DNA of 64,000 bases from Anoxybacillus ayderensis (GTDB lineage: Bacteria; Bacillota; Bacilli; Bacillales; Anoxybacillaceae): NCBI RefSeq assembly GCF_000833605.1, contig NZ_JXTG01000001.1, forward strand, positions 62,001 to 126,000. The letters are read 5' to 3'. Both the position numbers and the translations under genes were made by a program. Within the stretch, counting starts at the first letter, position 1, and every line of letters begins with the position of its first letter. This document shows, in pieces, positions 28,966 through 38,065 of this stretch. The notes beneath the pieces are model-generated. The model made no database searches and was not told where the DNA came from. It was given only the letters and a program-made list of their open reading frames with translations.

Positions 28966-30030
28966 ATGAAGAAGTGGCTACGAAATTGGCGCTTGGTTTC
29001 TCTTGTATCCGCCATGGCGCTTTTGCTAGCTGGTTGCGGTAAGCCGTTTTTATCGACGCTTCAACCAGCAGGAGAAGTAGCTGACATGCAGTACAAGCTT
29101 ATGCTGCTCAGCACGGCCATTATGGTCATCGTCATTGCGGTTGTAACGATCATCTTCCTTTACGTTGTGACTCGCTTCCGTCGTCGTAAAGGGGAAGAAA
29201 ACAAAATTCCAAAACAAGTCGAAGGAAGCCATACGCTTGAAATTATTTGGACAGTTATTCCGATTATTTTACTAATCATCTTAGCTGTTCCGACGGTTTT
29301 ATACACGTTTAAATTGGCGGATGTAAAACCGATGAACAAAAAAGAACGCGACGTTGTTGTCGTCAACGTGCGCGCGAATTTGTACTGGTGGGAGTTTGAG
29401 TACCCAGATTACGGCATTATTACAAGCCAAGATTTAGTCGTTCCAACAAATGAACGCGTGTATTTTAACTTAAAAGCATCTGACGTAAAACACTCTTTCT
29501 GGATTCCTGCTGTTGGAGGAAAAATGGATACAAATACAGATAACACAAACCAATTTTTCCTCACATTTGATGACAAACGTGCCGAAGAAGCAGGACGTCT
29601 ATTTTACGGAAAATGTGCGGAGCTTTGCGGTCCGTCACACGCATTAATGGACTTTAAAGTGAAGGCGCTTCCTCGTGCTGAATTTGATCAATGGGTAGAA
29701 AAAATGAAAAATGCAAAACCGGTTGCGGCAACAGACCCTGTTGTGAAGCGAGGAGAAGAAATTTTTAACAAAAGCTGTATTGGCTGTCACGCGGTCACAC
29801 CGGTTGATGGTCGTCCAGAGCAAGCTCGCCTTGCGCCAAACTTAGCAGATTTTGCTGATCGCTCACGCATTGCCGGCATTTTAGAACATAACGAAGAAAA
29901 CTTAAAAGCTTGGCTCAAAGATCCAGAGAAAATTAAGCCAGGCAACAAAATGACAGGTACTTATCCAGCATTATCTGATGAAGAACTTGAAGCATTAACA
30001 AAATACTTAATGACATTATCTGTTGAGTAA
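28966..30030 (+). CDS. ctaC: Cytochrome caa3 oxidase subunit II with fused cytochrome c
   Basis: 354-residue lipoprotein. The signal peptide ends in lipobox LLAGCG; two membrane helices follow. The cupredoxin domain holds the binuclear CuA site with Cys217, Cys221, His225 and Met228 in CAELCGPSHALM, and a C-terminal cytochrome c domain has heme-binding CIGCH at 271-275. The fused cytochrome marks a caa3-type oxidase, which takes electrons from cytochrome c. Confidence 0.97.
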   Translation: MKKWLRNWRLVSLVSAMALLLAGCGKPFLSTLQPAGEVADMQYKLMLLSTAIMVIVIAVVTIIFLYVVTRFRRRKGEENKIPKQVEGSHTLEIIWTVIPIILLIILAVPTVLYTFKLADVKPMNKKERDVVVVNVRANLYWWEFEYPDYGIITSQDLVVPTNERVYFNLKASDVKHSFWIPAVGGKMDTNTDNTNQFFLTFDDKRAEEAGRLFYGKCAELCGPSHALMDFKVKALPRAEFDQWVEKMKNAKPVAATDPVVKRGEEIFNKSCIGCHAVTPVDGRPEQARLAPNLADFADRSRIAGILEHNEENLKAWLKDPEKIKPGNKMTGTYPALSDEELEALTKYLMTLSVE

Positions 30031-30059
30031 GGGGATTATCGATAAAGGGAGGTTAAACT

Positions 30060-31928
30060 GTGAGTACGTTAGCTCGGAAAAAAGGTGTCGGCGCAGTCAT
30101 TTGGGACTACTTAACGACAGTAGACCATAAGAAGATTGCGATTTTGTATTTGATCGCCGGCGGATTTTTCTTCTTGCTTGGCGGTTTAGAAGCGATGATT
30201 ATTCGCATTCAGCTCGCCGTGCCAAACAACGACTTCATTAGCGCTGGCTTTTACAATGAAGTGTTGACGATGCACGGAACGACGATGATTTTCCTTGCGG
30301 CGATGCCGCTCGTGTTTGCGATGATGAACGCCGTTGTACCGATTCAAATCGGTGCGCGCGACGTAGCGTTCCCGTTTTTAAACGCGCTTGGATTTTGGTT
30401 ATTTTTCTTCGGTGGTGTATTTTTAAACTTATCGTGGTTTTTAGGTGGAGCACCTGATGCGGGTTGGACATCTTATGCATCATTATCACTTGCATCACCA
30501 ACGCACGGCATTGACTTTTACGTGTTAGGTTTACAAATTTCTGGTTTCGGAACGTTAATTGGTGGAATTAACTTCCTCGTGACGATCATTAATATGCGCG
30601 CACCAGGAATGACATATATGCGCATGCCGATGTTTACATGGGCAACGTTTGTCACATCTGCGCTCATTTTATTCGCGTTCCCGCCATTAACAGTCGGTTT
30701 AATTTTCATGATGATGGATCGTTTGTTTGGTGGAAACTTTTTTGACCCAGCGCTTGGTGGAAATACGATCATTTGGGAGCACTTGTTCTGGATTTTCGGT
30801 CACCCAGAAGTATATATTCTCGTCTTACCAGCGTTCGGTATTTTCTCAGAAATTTTCGCGACATTCTCGCGTAAACGTTTATTCGGTTATTCATCGATGG
30901 TATTTGCGACGGTGTTAATCGGATTTTTAGGATTCATGGTATGGGCGCACCATATGTTTACGGTTGGTATGGGACCAATTGCAAACGCCATCTTTGCGGT
31001 TGCGACAATGGCGATTGCCGTTCCAACAGGAATTAAAATTTTCAACTGGTTATTTACGATGTGGGGCGGAAGCATTCGCTTCACGACGCCAATGATATAT
31101 GCGGTAGCGTTCATTCCATCGTTCGTTATCGGTGGGGTTACAGGGGTAATGAACGCAACAGCTGCGGCAGACTATCAATATCACGATAGCTATTTCGTCG
31201 TTGCGCACTTCCACTACGTTATCGTCGGTGGGGTTGTATTCGCGCTACTTGCAGGGGCACATTATTGGTGGCCAAAAATGTTCGGTAAAATGTTAGATGA
31301 GAAATTAGGAAAAGTAACATTCTGGTTGTTCTTTATCGGTTTCCATTTAACGTTCTTTATTCAACATTTCCTTGGCTTAATGGGTATGCCGCGCCGCGTA
31401 TTCACGTTCTTGCCTGGCCAAGGATTTGAAACAGGAAACATGATTAGTACAGTCGGTGCGTTTTTCATGGCAGCAGGTACAGTCGTATTATTAGCAAACG
31501 TTGTTATTACAACAGTAAAAGGAAAGCGCGTTGGCAACGACCCTTGGGAAGATGGACGCACATTGGAATGGGCAGTATCTTCGCCAGCGCCGGAGTACAA
31601 CTTTGCGCAAACGCCACTTGTACGTGGTTTAGACGCGTATTGGATTGAAAAAATGGAAGGCAAAAAAGGATTAACACCAGCGGAGCCGCTTGGTGACATC
31701 CATATGCCGAATCCATCCATTTTACCGTTTGTTATTTCACTTGGCTTATTTGTAGCCGCATTCGGTTTCTTGTTCCATCAAGATTATGCATGGGGAACAC
31801 CAGTTGGCGTAGTCGGTTTACTCATTACGCTCGGTGCGATGTTCTTCCGTTCAATTATTGATGACCACGGCTTCCATATTCATAAAGAAGAAGTGATGGA
31901 AGCGGAGAAGAAGGGGGCTGGGGCATAA
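30060..31928 (+). CDS. ctaD: Cytochrome caa3 oxidase subunit I
   Basis: 622-residue heme-copper oxidase catalytic subunit with about fourteen helices, containing heme a, heme a3 and CuB. The cross-linked His-Tyr motif GHPEVYILVLP starts at about residue 247; heme ligands lie in VVAHFHYVIVGG. The GTG start at 30060 follows GGGAGG. Its stop overlaps the ctaE start by one base (TAATG). Confidence 0.97.
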   Translation: MSTLARKKGVGAVIWDYLTTVDHKKIAILYLIAGGFFFLLGGLEAMIIRIQLAVPNNDFISAGFYNEVLTMHGTTMIFLAAMPLVFAMMNAVVPIQIGARDVAFPFLNALGFWLFFFGGVFLNLSWFLGGAPDAGWTSYASLSLASPTHGIDFYVLGLQISGFGTLIGGINFLVTIINMRAPGMTYMRMPMFTWATFVTSALILFAFPPLTVGLIFMMMDRLFGGNFFDPALGGNTIIWEHLFWIFGHPEVYILVLPAFGIFSEIFATFSRKRLFGYSSMVFATVLIGFLGFMVWAHHMFTVGMGPIANAIFAVATMAIAVPTGIKIFNWLFTMWGGSIRFTTPMIYAVAFIPSFVIGGVTGVMNATAAADYQYHDSYFVVAHFHYVIVGGVVFALLAGAHYWWPKMFGKMLDEKLGKVTFWLFFIGFHLTFFIQHFLGLMGMPRRVFTFLPGQGFETGNMISTVGAFFMAAGTVVLLANVVITTVKGKRVGNDPWEDGRTLEWAVSSPAPEYNFAQTPLVRGLDAYWIEKMEGKKGLTPAEPLGDIHMPNPSILPFVISLGLFVAAFGFLFHQDYAWGTPVGVVGLLITLGAMFFRSIIDDHGFHIHKEEVMEAEKKGAGA

Positions 31929-32548
31929 TGCATGTGGAAGAAAAATTAACGGCAGAGACGTTTCCGGCAGAGCCTGAAAAAGCGACCCTTGAAGGGAAAA
32001 ATAAATTTTTAGGTTTCTGGTTTTTCCTCGGCGGAGAGACGGTGTTGTTCGCCTCTCTCTTCGCCACATATTTGGCGTTAAAAGATTCCGTTGCGGGCGG
32101 TCCGTCTGCGAAAGAATTATTCCAAATGCCAATCGTCTTTTTAGCGACGATGCTGTTACTAACGAGCAGCTTAACGAGCGTATATGCGATGCATCATATG
32201 CGCAACTTTGACTTCAAAAAAATGCAGCTTTGGCTTGGTATTACCGTTTTTCTTGGCGCAGCTTTCTTAGCGCTTGAAATTTACGAGTTTACAGAGTACG
32301 TACATGAAGGATTTAAATTTTCAACAAGCGCGTTTTCTTCAGCGTTTTACACGCTAGTTGGTACGCACGGTGGCCACGTGGCGTTCGGTTTACTTTGGAT
32401 TTTAACGTTAATGATTCGCAACGCAAAACGTGGGTTAAACTTATATAACGCACCGAAGTTTTACGTCGCTAGCTTATATTGGCACTTTATCGACGTCGTG
32501 TGGGTGTTCATTTTCACGGTCGTATACTTAATGGGAATGGTGGGGTGA
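31928..32548 (+). CDS. ctaE: Cytochrome caa3 oxidase subunit III
   Basis: 206-residue membrane subunit starting MHVEEKLTAETFPAEPEKAT. Five helices with GFWFFLGGETVLFASLFATY and the conserved FVYHG-like segment GTHGGHVAFGLLW. Translation is probably coupled to ctaD through the one-base overlap. Confidence 0.95.
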   Translation: MHVEEKLTAETFPAEPEKATLEGKNKFLGFWFFLGGETVLFASLFATYLALKDSVAGGPSAKELFQMPIVFLATMLLLTSSLTSVYAMHHMRNFDFKKMQLWLGITVFLGAAFLALEIYEFTEYVHEGFKFSTSAFSSAFYTLVGTHGGHVAFGLLWILTLMIRNAKRGLNLYNAPKFYVASLYWHFIDVVWVFIFTVVYLMGMVG

Positions 32549-32552
32549 TTGT

Positions 32553-32885
32553 ATGGCAAATCATACACATGTACAAAACCCAAAAGTAGATGTACAATAT
32601 CGCCGGAAAAAAAATGCAGAAGAAATGAAACATCAAATTGTTTCATTTACGTTAATGATTTTCTTAACGCTCATCGCCTTTTTTGCGGTTGGATATGAAG
32701 GATTTTCTGCTTGGTTTTCCGTACCGTTCATTTTATTGTTAGCGGTTGTGCAAGTTATTTTCCAACTGTATTACTTTATGCATATGAGCCATAAAGGACA
32801 CGAATTGCCAGCACTTTTCCTCTATGGCGGTGCACTTGTTGCGTTCGTTACGATTTGGGCGTTTTTAACGATCGTTTGGATTTAA
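32553..32885 (+). CDS. ctaF: Cytochrome caa3 oxidase subunit IV
   Basis: 110-residue three-helix protein of the prokaryotic oxidase subunit IV family, ending in ALFLYGGALVAFVTIWAFL. It follows ctaE after four bases and closes the oxidase operon before a strong terminator. Confidence 0.93.
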   Translation: MANHTHVQNPKVDVQYRRKKNAEEMKHQIVSFTLMIFLTLIAFFAVGYEGFSAWFSVPFILLLAVVQVIFQLYYFMHMSHKGHELPALFLYGGALVAFVTIWAFLTIVWI

Positions 32886-32916
32886 GAAGCTAGCGTTGGC
32901 TAGCTTCTTTTCTTTT
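32886..32916 (+). terminator. Terminator after ctaF
   Basis: Perfect nine-base-pair stem (32886-32894 with 32899-32907), four-base loop, T-rich tail. The ctaG promoter starts at its end. Confidence 0.9.
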
Positions 32917-32942
32917 CACGTTTGTTACGTTTGTAGTATAAT
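32914..32942 (+). promoter_or_regulatory. SigA promoter of ctaG
   Basis: TTTCAC (32914-32919), 17-base spacer and a perfect TATAAT (32937-32942). This lets ctaG and the DUF420 gene be expressed apart from ctaBCDEF. Confidence 0.7.
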
Positions 32943-32971
32943 AAAGTCGGAAAAAAAGCGAGGTGAATATG

Positions 32972-33838
32972 ATGCCGTTAAGTATATTTGGTTTTGAAGC
33001 GATGTGGAGTCCGTACTTTTTCATTTTTTTAGTCGCTGTGACGATCGCTTATTTTTGGCTTGTTAACCGTGCAAAAGAACAAACGACGACAAAACAAAAA
33101 ACGTTGTTTGTCACCGCGATCGTTTTACTTTACATTTGTAAAGGATCTCCAGTCGACTTGTTAGGGCATTTAATGTTTAGCGTCCATATGACGCAAATGG
33201 CTGTCCTTTATTTAATGGTGCCGCCGCTCCTTATTAAAGGCATTCCGTCATGGATGTTTGAAGCGCCTTTTCGCGTTCGCATCATCCGTTCGATGTTTAC
33301 GTTTTTCACAAAACCGTTAATTGCGTTATTTTTGTTTAATGGTATTTTTTCGTTATACCACGTGCCTTTGATTTTTGATGTCGTGAAAACAAACATGTGG
33401 TTGCATGCGTTCATGACGATTGCTATTTTTATTGCAGCGATGATGATGTGGTGGCCGCTCGTCAATGAAGTGCGTGGTTTTCCGACACTATCTGGTTTAA
33501 AAAAAATGGGCTACATTTTTGCCGATGGGGTATTGCTGACACCCGCATGTGCGCTCATTATTTTCGCGGATACCCCACTATATGCGACGTATTACGATCC
33601 AGCTGCTTGGATAAACGCTTTAGCGCTTTGCGTCCCACAAACGACATTAGCGTCGCTTGAATTAAGCGGACCAGAAATGTTTAGCTCGATGTCGCTATTG
33701 CATGATCAGCAGCTTGGTGGCGTATTAATGAAAATCATTCAAGAAATTGTATATGGAGTCATGTTGTTTTTCATTTTTATTGAATGGTATCGAAAAGAAC
33801 GAAATGAAGAACATGTCGCAGTTCAAACAACGAAATAA
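32972..33838 (+). CDS. ctaG: Cytochrome oxidase assembly factor CtaG
   Basis: 288-residue, seven-helix membrane protein of the CtaG/caa3-CtaG family, needed for assembly of active caa3 oxidase (CuB delivery is proposed). Conserved HLMFSVHMTQM and GGVLMKIIQEIVYG are present. Among clustered in-frame starts, the ATG at 32972 gives six-base spacing to GAGGTG. Confidence 0.93.
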   Translation: MPLSIFGFEAMWSPYFFIFLVAVTIAYFWLVNRAKEQTTTKQKTLFVTAIVLLYICKGSPVDLLGHLMFSVHMTQMAVLYLMVPPLLIKGIPSWMFEAPFRVRIIRSMFTFFTKPLIALFLFNGIFSLYHVPLIFDVVKTNMWLHAFMTIAIFIAAMMMWWPLVNEVRGFPTLSGLKKMGYIFADGVLLTPACALIIFADTPLYATYYDPAAWINALALCVPQTTLASLELSGPEMFSSMSLLHDQQLGGVLMKIIQEIVYGVMLFFIFIEWYRKERNEEHVAVQTTK

Positions 33839-33853
33839 AGAGAGGGAGAAACG

Positions 33854-34312
33854 ATGGTACCGATTTTACCTACAATTAGTACAAGCTTTATCGTCATTAG
33901 CGCCATTCTCGTTGCGGTTGGCTGGTATTTCATTCGTCAAAGGGAAATTGAGAAGCATGAAAAGACGATGTGGCTTGCGGCTGCTTTTGCGCTCGCGTTT
34001 TTCATCATTTACGTGTCGCGTACGATTTTTATCGGCAATACAAGCTTCGGTGGTCCAGACGATATAAAAATATATTATACGATCTTTTTGTTTTTCCACA
34101 TTTTTTTAGCGACGGCTGGCGCCGTTTTCGGCATTGTCACGTTGCTTTCTGCTGTGAAAAAAAATTGGTTGCGCCATAAAAAAATTGGTCCGATCACGAG
34201 TATCGTATGGTTTTTTACCGCAACAACAGGAGTCGCTGTTTATTTATTGTTATATGTATTTTACCGTGGCGGGGAAACGACATCGGTTATTAAAGCGATT
34301 TTAGGATTTTAA
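33854..34312 (+). CDS. ctaM: DUF420 membrane protein (YozB/CtaM-like)
   Basis: 152 residues with four or five helices and histidines at FFHIFLATAG and WLRHKKIG. The S. aureus homolog CtaM is required for heme-copper oxidase function, and its place 15 bases after ctaG supports the same role here. AGAGGGAG precedes the ATG. The gene symbol is by analogy. Confidence 0.8.
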   Translation: MVPILPTISTSFIVISAILVAVGWYFIRQREIEKHEKTMWLAAAFALAFFIIYVSRTIFIGNTSFGGPDDIKIYYTIFLFFHIFLATAGAVFGIVTLLSAVKKNWLRHKKIGPITSIVWFFTATTGVAVYLLLYVFYRGGETTSVIKAILGF

Positions 34313-34338
34313 AAAGAGGGTGAACATTCACCCTCTTT
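34313..34338. terminator. Bidirectional terminator DUF420 gene / permease
   Basis: Perfect twelve-base-pair stem with a two-base loop, overlapping the stop of the opposite gene. T or A runs form the stem base. Confidence 0.85.
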
Positions 34339-35416
34339 ACAGTTTAAAGTTAAATTTAATAATTCCTGCCTCTTTCGCTGATTTGATCGCAATGAGTAAG
34401 AGCGGGAATAAAATGAGACCGAGTCCGCCCATCACTTTCACGCCTAAGTACATCGAAATGAGCGTCGCGAGCGGAGATAAACCGATATGCGCGCCCATCA
34501 CTTTCGGCTCAATCGTTCGACGTAAAATTAACAAAATGACGCCGAGAATCGATAGTTTTGTCGCTAATACTGTATCGCCTGTGACGAAGTGGAAAATGGC
34601 CCAAGGCGCCATAATAACAATCGATCCGATAATCGGGATAAAGTCGATTACCCAAATAATAAATGCGGTAAATAACGCCACTTTCGGTGTAATGAGCAAC
34701 AGTCCGACGAGGGATACCGCAAAAATAATTAAACTAACGAGAAATTGCGCTTTCCAAAAGCCAAACACGACATACGATAGACGCGACATCATAAAATGTA
34801 CTTTTTCTTTCGTTTCCTCTGTTAAATGCGAAAAAATCGCTTCGCGTATTTTCGGTAAATCGTGCATAAATAAAAATAAAGTAATTAAATAAACGAGAAA
34901 GTTAATTAAAAACTTTGGAACGTTTGCGATAAGCGCGCTTACTTTATTAAAGCTTAATGAAGCGGTTAGTTGTGTTTTTAATTTTGTTAAAAACAAATCG
35001 ACTTGGTGGCTTAATTCCGCGACAACAAACGGCGGCAATTTTTCTGTCTGCTTGTACCAGCGAGCGACAAGTTCATTCCAGCCTGCGATCATTTCATTCA
35101 AATATAGCGGCGAGTTTCTAAAAAAGTGAAACGCTTCCGTCACAATTTTTGTAATAATAAAGTAACCGCTTAAACACATAAATAGCGTAAATAAACTGAA
35201 CACAAGAAGGGTAGCGGACTGTCGCTTAAACCCGAGCCGTTGCTGTGCTACTTTCACTGCTGGCTCTAAAAAAATGGCAGTAATTAATGCGAATAAAATC
35301 GGAACGGCAATAGGGGCGACCCAATATGTCAATAAGACGATTGCAAGTAAAATAACAATCATGTATATGGACCGCTTTGGAATTTTCTCAAACAACGAAA
35401 CGACACCTGCTTTCAT
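34337..35416 (-). CDS. AI-2E family transporter
   Basis: About 359 residues with seven to eight helices in the AI-2E (PerM/YtvI-like) arrangement, including IIGSIVIMAPWAI and the C-terminal GLSPLATLISMYLG. Members range from Na/H antiporters to autoinducer exporters; the substrate here is unknown. The start is uncertain: ATG 35416 has no good ribosome binding site, longer forms run into the opposite gene, and an internal TTG eight bases after AGGTG is also possible. Confidence 0.8.
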   Translation of the reverse strand: MKAGVVSLFEKIPKRSIYMIVILLAIVLLTYWVAPIAVPILFALITAIFLEPAVKVAQQRLGFKRQSATLLVFSLFTLFMCLSGYFIITKIVTEAFHFFRNSPLYLNEMIAGWNELVARWYKQTEKLPPFVVAELSHQVDLFLTKLKTQLTASLSFNKVSALIANVPKFLINFLVYLITLFLFMHDLPKIREAIFSHLTEETKEKVHFMMSRLSYVVFGFWKAQFLVSLIIFAVSLVGLLLITPKVALFTAFIIWVIDFIPIIGSIVIMAPWAIFHFVTGDTVLATKLSILGVILLILRRTIEPKVMGAHIGLSPLATLISMYLGVKVMGGLGLILFPLLLIAIKSAKEAGIIKFNFKL

Positions 35417-35441
35417 TTCATAAATCGTATGGAGGATGTAT

Positions 35442-35702
35442 ATGCATAAACCCATTATAACGATTGTTGCGATGAGTGTACAACCGTTTGATGATGTCAT
35501 ATTAGAAGATGTGAAAGTATACGAGCAACAAAAGCGACTGACGATTCATGTGACAGTTTCGTTCAAAATGAAACAAAATATGCTCGCTTTCTGTGAACAT
35601 ATTCAAAAACAAGTCATTGACGACATATACGAAATGACAGGAAAAGAAGTTTTTGCTGTGCATCTGTACGTTCGTCGGCTCGTTGACGGAAAAAACGCAT
35701 GA
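35442..35702 (+). CDS. Short Asp23/Gls24-like protein
   Basis: 86 residues. VTVSFKMKQNMLAFCEHIQ followed by IYEMTGKEVFAVHLYVRRL resembles the C-terminal half of the Asp23/Gls24 (DUF322) fold, in which alternating strands precede VxxVNVxV. The usual conserved N-terminal half is short. GGAGG lies six bases before the ATG at 35442. It is divergent from the permease, with only 25 bases between start codons. Family call is tentative. Confidence 0.6.
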   Translation: MHKPIITIVAMSVQPFDDVILEDVKVYEQQKRLTIHVTVSFKMKQNMLAFCEHIQKQVIDDIYEMTGKEVFAVHLYVRRLVDGKNA

Positions 35703-35722
35703 GCGTGCTCATGCGTTTATGC
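35696..35722. terminator. Bidirectional terminator, Asp23-like gene / yugN-like gene
   Basis: Perfect nine-base-pair stem (35696-35704 with 35707-35715). The minus strand ends in six Ts, the plus strand in three. Confidence 0.8.
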
Positions 35723-36068
35723 TAGCAAGGCCTTCTTTTACTTTCGCTAAAATTGCTTCACATTGGCTCACTAATGACGAAGGGAAGCTTTCGCCCTCTC
35801 CATATTCTACACCATGTGGATAATAATGTTTGCCAAGTAGCGGCTTCATTAACTTAATGACTGCATGGCGACCGCCAACATCCCCTTCAATCGCATAGCC
35901 TTGCACACGTAAATAAAACACATCGCTTTTAATCTCGAATTTGCGGTCATATGTGACACGGTCGTAATCCCATTGACCTGCACGCACGAAGCCGAGGCTT
36001 TCCATGAGTTCGTCTAAACGTGTTAATGGCGCTGTTTGATTTTCAATACCTGTATTTTCAAAGCGCAT
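35709..36068 (-). CDS. YugN-like family protein
   Basis: 119 residues with LDELMESLGFVRAGQWDYDR and a C-terminal ILAKVKEGL helix, consistent with the YugN-like family of unknown function. A GGGGGAT ribosome binding site precedes the ATG. Monocistronic and convergent with the Asp23-like gene. Confidence 0.7.
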   Translation of the reverse strand: MRFENTGIENQTAPLTRLDELMESLGFVRAGQWDYDRVTYDRKFEIKSDVFYLRVQGYAIEGDVGGRHAVIKLMKPLLGKHYYPHGVEYGEGESFPSSLVSQCEAILAKVKEGLASINA

Positions 36069-36199
36069 CGTTCATATCCCCCTTATGTAAAATAAAACAT
36101 TCCTCCATTAATAATAGTACGAAAGCGCATAACTTTCAATGACGAGCTTCATAATTGTTCCGATTTTGGTGAAACTAATGTGCGAAAGGAGAGATGCAT

Positions 36200-36616
36200 A
36201 TGCCAAAAGTAAAAGAGATGATGACGACAGAAGTCGAATGTTGCACGCCGCTCGACAATATGTACGAAGCAGCGGTCAAAATGCGCGATTATAACGTCGG
36301 TGCCATTCCAATTACAGATGGAAATCGGCTCATTGGTATTGTGACGGACCGCGATTTAGTCGTGCGCGGCATTGCCGAGAAAAAGCCCGGTTCAACAGCT
36401 GTCACAGAAGTGATGAGTGAACAGCTTGTGACGATTTCACCGGACGCTTCTGTCACCGAGGCGGCTCGTTTAATGGCGAAACATCAAATTCGCCGCTTAC
36501 CTGTTGTCGAAGGGGATACGCTTGTCGGAATGATGTCGCTTGGTGATTTAGCGATCCATGAAGCAAGCGACGAACAAGCCGGCGAAGCATTAACAGAAAT
36601 ATCACAATACCATTAA
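36200..36616 (+). CDS. ylbB: CBS-domain pair protein YlbB
   Basis: 138 residues made of two CBS motifs (VKEMMTTEVECC to GIVTDRDLVVRG, then VTEVMSEQLVTI to MMSLGDLAIHE). Such pairs bind adenine nucleotides. It matches YlbB in size and order. The ATG at 36200 gives better spacing to GGAG than the one six bases upstream. Its 3' region carries the structured element at 36621-36854 before the terminator. Confidence 0.88.
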   Translation: MPKVKEMMTTEVECCTPLDNMYEAAVKMRDYNVGAIPITDGNRLIGIVTDRDLVVRGIAEKKPGSTAVTEVMSEQLVTISPDASVTEAARLMAKHQIRRLPVVEGDTLVGMMSLGDLAIHEASDEQAGEALTEISQYH

Positions 36617-36620
36617 TAAG

Positions 36621-36854
36621 AAAAGCGCAAAGCGCCCCCATTTCGCCTAAAGGCAGCCCGCGTCCTGCGGGCAACGGCGAAATGTCGCCATCCTTGGCTC
36701 CACGAAGAGCGCATAAGCCCCACCGAGGAGAGCTCGAACCAAGCGATCGATTGGTTCTGCGTGGGTAACATCACTGAAGTATCTCAGTGTGTTGCCGCCG
36801 AAAGAAGGGGCGGAGCGACTCGAGCCGATGGCGCTTGGAGCTAGACAGCTGTCT
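36621..36854. repeat. Multi-hairpin intergenic element
   Basis: A 230-base GC-rich, non-coding stretch unlike its AT-rich surroundings. A closing stem (36630-36636 with 36830-36836) encloses five hairpins: 36639-36684 (nine outer plus six inner base pairs), 36692-36728, 36736-36757 (seven bp), 36765-36795 (twelve bp with a bulge) and 36795-36813 (five bp). It ends in the perfect palindrome AGACAGCTGTCT at 36843-36854. It resembles dispersed intergenic repeats of Bacillaceae that end in a GGAGCTAGACA-type sequence, but only one copy lies in this window. Either a mobile REP/MITE-like repeat or a structured RNA in the ylbB 3' UTR. Confidence 0.6.
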
Positions 36855-36894
36855 GAATCCGAAACTTTACACTTCCTTAAATTATGCAAAAAAG

Positions 36895-36924
36895 AGGCTA
36901 TGTTTTCGCATAGCCTTATTTTTT
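36895..36924 (+). terminator. Terminator downstream of ylbB and the structured element
   Basis: Eight-base-pair stem (36895-36902 with 36909-36916), six-base loop, then TATTTTTT. Confidence 0.88.
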
Positions 36925-36928
36925 AGTG

Positions 36929-36955
36929 TTGCGACATAGGCAAGCTGTATATAAT
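36929..36955 (+). promoter_or_regulatory. Probable promoter of ylbC
   Basis: Perfect TATAAT at 36950-36955 with TTGCGA at 36929-36934 (15-base spacer, slightly short). Confidence 0.5.
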
Positions 36956-36989
36956 GGAAGTATATACAACAACTGAGGGAGAATGATGC

Positions 36990-38000
36990 ATGCGTTGGAT
37001 AGTGGCTCTTATATTTATTTTTATGATCATTTTTTATTTTTCACCAACAAACGAACAAGCCCCATTAAACGATACGTCGATCATGAGTGAACAAGCGAGC
37101 GAAAAAATCGTTTCAGAAGGGCTCGGTACATGGATTGGAAAAACAGAAGAAGAAGTAAAACAAACGTTCGGACAACCTGCTCGTATCGATCCGTCCGCTT
37201 ACGGCTACGTCTGGTGGGTGTATAACGACCCGAAAACGTATATGCAAGTCGGTATACTTGATGGACGAGTCGTCACCATTTATGCGTGCGGACCTGAAGT
37301 AAACGTCGCTCCATTTCAATTAAATCGCTCCATTAACGACTTATTGCAAACGATGCCGCTCCACGATACAATTCATGTGCAACTTGACGATGGGGTATAT
37401 CGCTTCCAACTCACTGAAGAAGATTTAATGATTCAACCGCTTCTTTCGTTTGGCGATGCATATGTACAGTTATATATTGACCGTTTTACCGGCCATTTAT
37501 CAAGCGTTCGCTGGATCGATGGGGAGACGTTAGTGAAGCTTCACCCGTACGAATTGGAATATCGTGGACCGCTGCCGGAAGTAGCACTTGATGAAATGAT
37601 GGAAAAACAAGTGGAACAAGCGAATGCGAAACAAATTTTTGATATAACGAACGTAATGCGTGCACGTCATGGTGTCCCCCCATTGACATGGGATGAGCGC
37701 GTGGCGCAAGTGGCATATGAACATAGTAAAGATATGGCAGAAAACAATTTTTTTGCGCACGAATCCCCAACAACCGGCGATTTACAAAAACGGCTTACAA
37801 AAGCAAACATTCCATTTGAAGTCGCAGGAGAAAACATTGCGGCAGAATATATTGATGCACCTGCTGTTGTCGAAGCGTGGTTAAATAGTCGAAGCCATCG
37901 CCAAACGTTGTTAAATGAAGAATTGACGCATTTAGGAGTAGGCGTGTATAAGCGGCATTATACACAAAACTTTATTCGTCCTTTTTTCCAACCAAAATAG
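36990..38000 (+). CDS. ylbC: CAP-domain protein YlbC
   Basis: 336 residues with an N-terminal membrane anchor or signal (RWIVALIFIFMIIFYF), a CAP-associated N-terminal domain, and a C-terminal CAP/SCP domain (about 205-330) with NVMRARHGVPPLTWDE, AYEHSKDMAENNFFAHESP and SRSHRQTLL. Extracellular or membrane-attached; the biochemical role is unknown. Own promoter. Confidence 0.88.
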   Translation: MRWIVALIFIFMIIFYFSPTNEQAPLNDTSIMSEQASEKIVSEGLGTWIGKTEEEVKQTFGQPARIDPSAYGYVWWVYNDPKTYMQVGILDGRVVTIYACGPEVNVAPFQLNRSINDLLQTMPLHDTIHVQLDDGVYRFQLTEEDLMIQPLLSFGDAYVQLYIDRFTGHLSSVRWIDGETLVKLHPYELEYRGPLPEVALDEMMEKQVEQANAKQIFDITNVMRARHGVPPLTWDERVAQVAYEHSKDMAENNFFAHESPTTGDLQKRLTKANIPFEVAGENIAAEYIDAPAVVEAWLNSRSHRQTLLNEELTHLGVGVYKRHYTQNFIRPFFQPK

Positions 38001-38065
38001 GCGCACCTATTGGTCATTCGGTCGTAATATATGGTAGGCAAACAAACTAGAAAGGAGCGACCGAT

